A stretch of 64,000 nt of DNA. It comes from JASHPR01 sp963795055 (GTDB taxonomy: Bacteria; Actinomycetota; Actinomycetes; Streptosporangiales; Streptosporangiaceae). The stretch is taken from NCBI GenBank assembly GCA_963795055.1, contig CAWCGJ010000016.1, positions 155,065 through 219,064 on the forward strand, in the 5' to 3' direction. The notes beneath the pieces are model-generated. The model was not told the origin of the DNA. It ran no database searches and saw only the letters and a program-made list of their open reading frames with translations. Below are positions 57,983 to 64,000 of this stretch, in pieces. Position 1 is the stretch's first letter, and each line of letters starts with the position of its first letter. Position numbers and translations under genes: made by a program.

Positions 57983-58177
57983 CGGTTCATCCCCTGTCCT
58001 GGTCCCAGTACCAGCCCGACAAGTGAACCTTCTCATCCGCCGGCCTCGGATCCAGAGGCGGACGAAAAGGGCCAAGTCTGCCAGCGTACGCCGGTCGCGG
58101 CTGGTGGCGCGCCGGGCGCTGCGGGCGGCAGGGTGACCGGAGCGCGCAGCTTCCCGGGCCCGGGCCAGGTCGCCCGG

Positions 58178-59893
58178 TCAGCCCGGACCGCCCGGGATCA
58201 CCGGCAATAGCAGATACGCCTCCCTGGTTCCGCCGGCCCACAGGGTCTGGCTGCCGCCGGTGATCGCCGGCGGCCGGTCCCGCGGGTCGTCGTGCCGGAA
58301 CGGGCCGCAGCCGGTCATCTCGCCGCTGAAGGTACCCAGCCGCGCACCGCCGGAGTGGCGACGGGAGTAGTCCCGGCCGCGGACGGTCAGCGCGATCCGG
58401 TACCCGGCCGGGATGACCAGGCTGGTCGGCCAGATCTCGATGTCGGCCGGGTAGACCTGGCCGGGCACGACCGGCTGGATCTCGTCGTGCGCGTGGTAGG
58501 GGCGGTGCTCGGTGCTGAGGTCCGGGTCGAGCTTGCGGTGGGACAGCCGCAGCCACCCCTGGGCGAGCGGGCTATGCGGGTCGATCGCGCCGCGGAACAC
58601 GCATTCCGTGCCGGACGGCGCGAACACCCGGAGGATCAGGAAGAGATCGGCGTCACCCGCGGTGGACGAGACGAACAGCCGGGCCGCTACGGGGCCGGTG
58701 ATCTCCGTTTCCCGGGCGAGTGGTTCCCCGGTGAACGTCACCCCGTCCCCGTCCGCCCGGTACGACACGCACTGCTCGGTGCTGGGCCGTCCCGGGCTCA
58801 GCCCCTGGCGGCCGGCGTCCAGGTACAGCCTCGTCCACCGGGTCCGGGCCAGCGGCCATTCCTGCTCGGCTCGCGGCACGAAGCCGTCGAGGGTGCGGAC
58901 CTGGAGCTGCACCGGGGGCTGGGCGTTCCAGGCGGACTCGTCCCCGTGCAGGAAGCAGGCGAAGAACCGCTTCTGCAGGTCGACCCCGTAGCTGGTGTAG
59001 AAGTGGGTCCAGTGCTCCAGGCCGTGCACCTCGAGCCACTTGAGCGGCGACGCGGCCCGGGTGAAGGCCTCGAAGTTGCCGCGCGAGTGCAGGCCCTGGC
59101 CGCCCCAGTTGGCCGCGGACAGGAACGGGACAGTGATCTTGGCCCAGTCGGCCGATCGCGAGCGGTAAAACTCGCCGTCCAGCGGATGATCACGTATCAG
59201 GGCACCGAAATCGGCCCGGGCCTGGCCCAGCGCGGCGTCGCTGAGCGTGTCCGGGCCCGTGACCAGCTCGCCGGTGACCCGGCTGCGCGGTCCCCGCTCC
59301 CCCGCGCCGTGCTGCACCGAGGTGACCTGCCGGGGGTACCAGTTCTCCCAGAACGTGCACAGGATGCCGCCGTGGTGGGTCGCGTCGCGGTAGAAGTCCG
59401 CCGCGCCCTCCCACGCGCACATCGCGGCCAGGTGCGGCGGCTGCAGGCCGGCGACATGCCACTGGTTCATCGCGTAGTAGGAGATGCCGGCCAGGCCGAC
59501 CTTGCCGTTGCCCCACGGCTGCCGGGCCGCCCACTCGATGCATTCGTACAGGTCGCGGGTCTCCCGCGGGGAGAACGGGTCCAGCCGCCCCGGCGACCGG
59601 CCCGCCCCGCGCGAGTCCACCCGGACGCACGCGTAGCCGTCGGGGACCCACTTCTCCGGGTCGGCGACCTCCCAGTTCTGGTACCGGCCGGTGGACCCGG
59701 CCGTCACGTCGGGATGCTCCTGCGTCATGATCCGCCACTGGTCCGGGTAGCCGTCCTGGAACGCGAGGCCCTTCGCGTACGGACCGCAGCTGAGGATCAC
59801 CGGGTGGCGGCCGGTCTCGTCGGGCCGGAACACGTCCGCCCGCAGCGTGGTCCCGTCGTCCATGACGACCGGGACATCCCAGTCAATGACCAT
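58178..59893 (-). CDS. CocE/NonD family hydrolase (X-Pro dipeptidyl-peptidase-like)
   Basis: 571 residues. Alpha/beta hydrolase core with nucleophile Ser138 in GLAGISYYAMNQW, the RVDSRGAGRSPG loop and the His of GLEHWTHFYTS; the C-terminal jelly-roll domain (about 390-571, LARETEITGPVAARLFVSST; FLILRVFAPSG) is the X-Pro C-terminal domain. Members hydrolyse esters (cocaine esterase) or X-Pro peptides. Its start overlaps the upstream oxidoreductase gene by 11 bases, so both act in one operon, likely in degradation of a small ester or amide. Start ATG 59893. Confidence 0.9.
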   Translation of the reverse strand: MVIDWDVPVVMDDGTTLRADVFRPDETGRHPVILSCGPYAKGLAFQDGYPDQWRIMTQEHPDVTAGSTGRYQNWEVADPEKWVPDGYACVRVDSRGAGRSPGRLDPFSPRETRDLYECIEWAARQPWGNGKVGLAGISYYAMNQWHVAGLQPPHLAAMCAWEGAADFYRDATHHGGILCTFWENWYPRQVTSVQHGAGERGPRSRVTGELVTGPDTLSDAALGQARADFGALIRDHPLDGEFYRSRSADWAKITVPFLSAANWGGQGLHSRGNFEAFTRAASPLKWLEVHGLEHWTHFYTSYGVDLQKRFFACFLHGDESAWNAQPPVQLQVRTLDGFVPRAEQEWPLARTRWTRLYLDAGRQGLSPGRPSTEQCVSYRADGDGVTFTGEPLARETEITGPVAARLFVSSTAGDADLFLILRVFAPSGTECVFRGAIDPHSPLAQGWLRLSHRKLDPDLSTEHRPYHAHDEIQPVVPGQVYPADIEIWPTSLVIPAGYRIALTVRGRDYSRRHSGGARLGTFSGEMTGCGPFRHDDPRDRPPAITGGSQTLWAGGTREAYLLLPVIPGGPG

Positions 59894-60806
59894 CGGGTAC
59901 CTCGGCAGCGCCGCGCCCGTCGGCCGACGCCAGCTGGCCCAGGACCGCGTACAGGCAGGCCAGGTCGTCGTTCCCGCGGCCCTGGGCCAGGGCCGCGCGG
60001 TGGAACACCGACGCCAGCGAGAACAGCGGCGTGGGCGAGCTCAGCTGCCCCGCGAAGTCCGTGATGATCTGGATGTCCTTGCCGAACAGGGCCGTCGGCA
60101 TGGAGGAGGCCGGGTAGCTTTCCTCGGCCATGAGCGGCCCGCGGACCTCGAACATGCGCGAGGTGCCCGCTCCGTCGCCGACCGCCTCCAGCACGGTCGC
60201 CAGGTCAAGCCCGGCCCGGCGGGCCAGCAGCAGCGCCTCGGCCGCGGCCAGGGTATGCACGGTGACGAGCAGGTTCGCGATGAACTTCATCTTCGACCCG
60301 CTGCCGAACGGGCCCACGTCGTGGCAGGCGCGGGTCATGGCTGCGACGACCGGCGCCGCTCGCTGCTTGGCCGCCTCGTCGCCGCTCAGGTAGGCGATGA
60401 CGTCCCCGCGCCGGGCCTGCTCCCCAGTGCCGCTCAGCGGGCAGTCGAGCAGGGTGATCTCGCGCGCGCCGAGGAACTGCCGTGCGTCCTGTTTGACCTC
60501 GATCGGCAGCGTGCTCGTCTCCAGGACGATCAGCCCGGCCGCCCCCCACGCCGCGAGGCCGTCGTCGCCGTGGGTGACCTCGGCCAGCGCCGCGGCGCTC
60601 GGTAGCGACGTGACCACGACCTGCGCCTGCGCGGCGACCTCCGCGGGACTGGCCGCCTGGCGGCCGCCCCGGCCGGCGTGCTCGGCGAGGCGGTGCGGGG
60701 CGATGTCGTAACCCACGACCTCGTACCCGGCCCGCAGCAAGTGCCCGCTCAGCGCGGAGCCCATCACCCCGAGCCCGACGAAGCCGACCGGCTCTAGCTT
60801 CGGCAT
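59883..60806 (-). CDS. NAD(P)-dependent 3-hydroxyisobutyrate dehydrogenase-like oxidoreductase
   Basis: 307 residues. Rossmann loop VGFVGLGVMGSALSGHLLRA, substrate loop DCPLSGTGEQARRGDVIAYL (the G-G-x-x-A-A box), and catalytic Lys near residue 172 in GSGSKMKFIANLLV. The group includes 3-hydroxyisobutyrate, tartronate semialdehyde and 6-phosphogluconate-like reductases. Operon with the CocE-like hydrolase; divergent from the zinc dehydrogenase at 60907. ATG 60806 is preceded by GGAG eight bases upstream. Confidence 0.9.
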   Translation of the reverse strand: MPKLEPVGFVGLGVMGSALSGHLLRAGYEVVGYDIAPHRLAEHAGRGGRQAASPAEVAAQAQVVVTSLPSAAALAEVTHGDDGLAAWGAAGLIVLETSTLPIEVKQDARQFLGAREITLLDCPLSGTGEQARRGDVIAYLSGDEAAKQRAAPVVAAMTRACHDVGPFGSGSKMKFIANLLVTVHTLAAAEALLLARRAGLDLATVLEAVGDGAGTSRMFEVRGPLMAEESYPASSMPTALFGKDIQIITDFAGQLSSPTPLFSLASVFHRAALAQGRGNDDLACLYAVLGQLASADGRGAAEVPDGH

Positions 60807-60906
60807 CCTTAACGCTCCACTGGTTGGCTTGCGATATACGGGAATAGTGGAACATATGCGGCCACCTTCGGAGAAGGCCTCCGGCCCGGGCCGGAAGAAC
60901 GACACG

Positions 60907-61911
60907 ATGCGCGCCGCGCTCCTCACCGCGCCCGGCCGCGTGGCCGTCCGGGAGGTCCCGGTGCCCGCGGCCGGCGGGCTGGCGCTGGTCCGGGTGGCCC
61001 AGGCCAGCCTGTGCGCCACCGACCTGGCGATCGTCGACGGCCAGGTCCCGGTCCGGGTACCGCGGATCCTGGGCCACGAGATGACCGGCTGGGTGGAGAC
61101 CCCGGGCCCGTCGGGGCGGGTCCCCCGGGGAACGCGCGTCCTGGTCAACCCGGCGCTGTTCTGCGGGCACTGCGACCTGTGCGCCCGGGACCTGCCCCAG
61201 CTCTGCCGCCACGGCGGCCTGGCGGGCCGCGATGCCGACGGCGGCTTCGCCGAGTTCGTCGCCGTGGACGAGGCCCGGCTGCACCCGGTCCCCGCCTCGG
61301 TGCCCGAGGCCGAGGCTGCGCTGCTGCAGGTGCTGTCCACCTGCGTGCACGCGCAATCCGCCGTGCCGGGTTCGCTGGCCGACACGGCGGCCGTCATCGG
61401 CCTCGGTGTGACCGGCCTGCTGCACGTGCAGTTGCTGCGCGCGCGGGGCGTCGAGACGATCGTCGGGATCACCCGCTCACGGCGCAACCAGGACCTGGCG
61501 CTCCGCCTCGGCGCGACCCGGGTAGCCGGCCCCGAGGCGGCCGACCGCGTGGTCCGGGAGGCCACGGGCGGGCGCGGCGTGGACGTCGCCGTCGAGTGCG
61601 TCGGCACGGCGGCCACGCTGGCCCAGGCCATGCGGCTGGCGGGCGCCGGCGGGACCGTGCTGGCGTTCGGCATCACCGCGCCCGCGGCCGACGCGATGCC
61701 CACCTACGAGTGGTACTACAAGGAGCTTACGATCTTCAGCCCGCGGGCCGCCCGGCCGAGGGACTGCGACCTGGCCATCAGCCTGGGCGCCGGCCGGCGG
61801 CTCGACCTCGCGCCGCTGGTCACGGCGCGGTTCCCGCTGGCCCGGGTGGGCGACGCGCTGCGGGCGGCCCGCGACCCCGCCCAGCTCAAGGTCGTCATCG
61901 ACGTGGCCTGA
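60907..61911 (+). CDS. Zinc-dependent medium-chain alcohol dehydrogenase
   Basis: 334 residues. Catalytic zinc Cys36 and Asp39 (SLCATDLAIVDG) and His57-Glu58 (LGHEMTG); structural cysteines in CGHCDLCARDLPQLC; NAD loop VIGLGVTGLLHVQLLRA. ATG 60907 has GGAAGAA upstream; longer forms from 60829 or 60856 would add a Pro/Lys-rich lead. Divergent from the HIBADH/CocE operon, with an AT-rich 100-base promoter between (GATATACGGGAATAGTGGAACATATG region, shared). Confidence 0.86.
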   Translation: MRAALLTAPGRVAVREVPVPAAGGLALVRVAQASLCATDLAIVDGQVPVRVPRILGHEMTGWVETPGPSGRVPRGTRVLVNPALFCGHCDLCARDLPQLCRHGGLAGRDADGGFAEFVAVDEARLHPVPASVPEAEAALLQVLSTCVHAQSAVPGSLADTAAVIGLGVTGLLHVQLLRARGVETIVGITRSRRNQDLALRLGATRVAGPEAADRVVREATGGRGVDVAVECVGTAATLAQAMRLAGAGGTVLAFGITAPAADAMPTYEWYYKELTIFSPRAARPRDCDLAISLGAGRRLDLAPLVTARFPLARVGDALRAARDPAQLKVVIDVA

Positions 61912-61999
61912 CCCGGCACCGGGGGCTCGGGCTGGCCTCCCCGGGGTTCTTGGTGTTCCCACCCTTTCGGCCGGGATGGCGTTGTGGGGAGATGGGAGA

Positions 62000-63193
62000 G
62001 TGGGCGGGGCATGGGTCTTCCTGCGGGCCGAGCTGCGCAGGCGCTGGCGAGCATGGCTAAGCGTGGCGCTTCTGGCCGGCACGTTCGCCGGGGTGGTCAC
62101 GGCCGCCGCGGCCGGGGCCCGGCGGACGGACTCGGCTTACCCGCGGCTGCTGGCCTGGAGCAAGGCGCCCGACATGCTGCTCGTCTCCTACGGGCCGGCC
62201 TTTGCGCCCGTCGCGCGCGCGGCCATCGCCAGCATGCCGCAAGTCAGCGCGGTGGGCTATGTCCGGCAGATCGCCGTCTCCGGAGCCTCCGGCATCACCC
62301 TGCTCGCGCCGGAAGACAGCCAGATCCCCGGCCACCTCTGGATGAGGAAGATCGTCGCCGGGCGGCTGGCGAATCCCGGCAGGCCCGACGAGGTCAACGT
62401 CTCGTTCCTGCTGGCCCAGGCACGGCACCTGGGACCAGGCAGCGCGCTCCGCGTCTGGCTGGAACCCGCGCACGGCCCTCCGGTCGCGTTCGTGTTCCGG
62501 GTCGTCGGGATCGAGGCGGCCGCGGCCGAGTTTCCTCCGCAGATCGATACCGGACCCGGTGACGTGTGGACGACCCCCGCCTTCTGGCGCGCGCACCGCA
62601 GGGACGCCCAGACTTTCCCGGAGGCGGCGCTGCGGCTGCGGCACGGCGCCGCCGACGTGACCGCGGTGCAGCACGAGATCACCCGCCTGGCCGGGGGCAA
62701 GGTGCCCGGGAGCGTTGCGCTCGCCGCGCAGGCGGCGAACACCGAGCATTCGATCCACCTGCAGGCGGTCGCCCTGTGGCTGCTCGCCGGCATCCTCGGC
62801 GCGATCAGCGTGCTCGTCCTCGGGCAGGTGCTGGTCCGGTTGAGCTTCGTCGAAGCCTCCGACTGTGCCGCGCTGCGGGCGATCGGCATGAGCCGCCGTG
62901 AGCTGATGGCGGTGGGCGTGGGCCGGGCGGCCGCCATCGGCGCCGCCGGAGGCGGCGTGGCCGTAGCCCTGGCCTTCGCGCTCTCCCCGCTGCTGCCGGT
63001 GGGCCTGGCCGGGGTGGCCGAGCCACATCCGGGCCCGGCCGCGGACGCCCTGGTTCTCGCGATCGGGGGACTCGCCACGGCCCTGGTTACCGTGGCCGGG
63101 GCCAGCCCGTCGGCGTGGCGGGTGGCCACCATGGGCCACGCCCCGGAAGCTGCCCCGGTCCGGCGCGGGCACAGCGGCCGGCCGTCTCGCTGA
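62000..63193 (+). CDS. FtsX-like ABC permease, N-terminal half (frameshifted)
   Basis: 397 residues from GTG 62000 (GGGGAGA about seven bases upstream). A first membrane segment (about 18-38, AWLSVALLAGTFAGVVTAAA), an extracytoplasmic domain, and an FtsX bundle (about 255-370: VALWLLAGILGAISVLVLGQ; ALRAIGMSRRELMAVGVGRA). The frame stops at 63191-63193 right after the basic linker, where intact relatives continue. The rest is in the next frame (63184 onwards). A single missing base near GCGGCCGGCCG (63175-63185) would explain this. Confidence 0.75.
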   Translation: MGGAWVFLRAELRRRWRAWLSVALLAGTFAGVVTAAAAGARRTDSAYPRLLAWSKAPDMLLVSYGPAFAPVARAAIASMPQVSAVGYVRQIAVSGASGITLLAPEDSQIPGHLWMRKIVAGRLANPGRPDEVNVSFLLAQARHLGPGSALRVWLEPAHGPPVAFVFRVVGIEAAAAEFPPQIDTGPGDVWTTPAFWRAHRRDAQTFPEAALRLRHGAADVTAVQHEITRLAGGKVPGSVALAAQAANTEHSIHLQAVALWLLAGILGAISVLVLGQVLVRLSFVEASDCAALRAIGMSRRELMAVGVGRAAAIGAAGGGVAVALAFALSPLLPVGLAGVAEPHPGPAADALVLAIGGLATALVTVAGASPSAWRVATMGHAPEAAPVRRGHSGRPSR

Positions 63194-64000
63194 TCGGCGG
63201 CTTCAGGTCCGCGCCCCGGATGATGGGGGTCCGCCTGGCCCTGCAGCCCGGTGCGGGCCGGACGGCGCTGCCGGTCCGCAGCACGATCGGCGGAGCGGTC
63301 ATCGGCGTCGCCGCGCTGAGCGCGGCCATGGTGTTCTCCGCCAGCCTCGGCCACCTGCTGGCCACGCCGCCGCTGTACGGCGTGACCTGGCACGCCCTCG
63401 TAGGCAGCACGAACGGCACCGGGCTCACCCCGGCGGCCAGGGTCGTGGCCCACGATCCGGACGTAGCGGCGTGGTCGGTGGGTTACGACGATGCGCCGCT
63501 GCAGGTGAACGGCGTCCACGTCGACGGCATCGCGATGAGCGGGAACCGCGGGCCCTCGCTCATGGCGGTCCCGGCCCAGGGCCGGCTCCCGCGAAGCCGG
63601 GGCGAGATCGCCCTGGGCACGCGGACGCTGGCCGCGGCGCACACGCGAGTCGGGGCCACCGCGCTGGTGTCGGCGGCCGACGGGCATCCGGCCCGGCTCA
63701 GGGTCGTCGGGACCGCGATCTTCCCGTCGCTCAGCGACGCGATGGGACTCGGCCAGGGAGCCGCGCTCACCCTGGACGGCGCGCTGCACCTGCCCGGTGT
63801 ACCTGCCGCGCCACCGGACGCGCTGCTGGTCCGGTTCCGCTCCGATGCCGGCTCCCCGGCCGCGATGCGCACGCTCACCTCGCGACTGAGCCGGGTCGGC
63901 CCGTTCATCGCCCAGGGACCGCCGACGCCGACGGACCTGGTCGATTTCGGCCGGGTGCGGAACCTGCCGATGCTGCTGGGCCTCGCGCTCAGCGGTCTCG
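63184..64000 (+). CDS. FtsX-like ABC permease, continuation in the second frame, cut by window end
   Basis: From 63184 the frame two bases on reads VSLIGGFRSAPRMMGVRLAL, then QPGAGRTALPVRSTIGGAVI and onward without stop to the window edge. This is the usual middle part of two-bundle FtsX permeases: basic linker, GVRLAL(E/Q)PG block, next membrane segment and second extracytoplasmic domain. It joins directly to the preceding frame at protein level. The final FtsX bundle and any ATPase lie beyond base 64000. Confidence 0.7.

Noticed and set aside
1..64000. CRISPR arrays
   Set aside because: No regularly spaced direct repeats of 24-40 bases were seen; the only tandem array is the coding 57-base repeat at 47162-47608.
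1..64000. tRNA genes suggested by GGTTCGAA-like words (for example near 33590 and 25220)
   Set aside because: The words lie inside clear coding frames and no cloverleaf with CCA end or anticodon stem was found around them.

Overview
The window is high-GC DNA (clearly above 65% by eye) with dense GTG/ATG/TTG starts, many 4-base stop/start overlaps and strong GC at third codon positions. Gene content points to an actinomycete: DUF3097, DUF3618 and DUF4235 proteins, a DevR/DosR-like two-component system beside an Rv1733c-type protein, an NDMA-dependent alcohol dehydrogenase, SigE-family ECF sigma, and decaprenyl-phosphoryl-arabinose genes. The mix fits Streptosporangiales or relatives better than Mycobacterium, but the species cannot be fixed from sequence alone. 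No rRNA, tRNA, CRISPR array or intact transposase was seen.

Layout. 0-2.5 kb: envelope or stress accessory proteins (coiled-coil protein, holin-like membrane protein, DUF3618, a deleted DUF4235 remnant, a small basic protein). 3-5.3 kb: TetR regulator with its operator and a MerB-like organomercurial lyase, then a frameshifted DUF3097 gene. 5.4-7.8 kb: MocR-type regulator divergent from an EamA exporter. 7.8-12.3 kb: NAD de novo operon nadA-nadB-nadC divergent from its Nudix-type regulator NrtR, then thioredoxin. 12.8-14.5 kb: TetR plus NAD(P)-binding oxidoreductase. 14.8-24.7 kb: a ten-kilobase catabolic block with a complete branched-chain-type ABC importer (lipoprotein, two permeases, two ATPases), a zinc dehydrogenase and a three-subunit molybdenum hydroxylase of the form II CoxL type.

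24.7-30.5 kb: ECF sigma remnant, intact SigE-family sigma with a membrane-anchored partner, and an FtsX-type ABC exporter whose second ATPase has been deleted to its two ends. 30.5-37.5 kb: NDMA-dependent alcohol dehydrogenase, penicillin-binding lipoprotein, VOC protein, Rv1733c-like protein, DevR-like regulator with a degenerate kinase (phosphoacceptor His replaced by Arg), and a secreted Ig-like repeat protein. 38-41.8 kb: PadR-controlled ABC/FtsX exporter. 41.8-47 kb: methyltransferase, membrane protein plus winged-helix regulator under a triple operator, guanylate-kinase-like protein, PP2C-like phosphatase and an alpha/beta hydrolase.

47-57.5 kb: envelope glycan region: phosphodiester-glycosidase protein with a tandem-repeat cytoplasmic arm, decaprenyl-phosphate phosphoribosyltransferase (UbiA) and DprE2-like reductase in one overlapping operon, an OmpR/kinase pair, a His-rich secreted protein behind a perfect 26-bp palindrome, a 120-bp IS-like element, and two lipid-linked-sugar glycosyltransferases. 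57.5-61.9 kb: MarR regulator, CocE-type hydrolase, 3-hydroxyisobutyrate-dehydrogenase-like protein and a divergent zinc dehydrogenase. The window ends inside a frameshifted FtsX permease.

The most notable points are the kinase-dead DevS-like sensor, the several genes caught in stages of decay by internal deletion or single-base loss, the repeat/IS nest at 53.4 kb, the ordered operator arrays, and the coupling of a repeat-armed phosphodiester glycosidase to arabinan-precursor synthesis.
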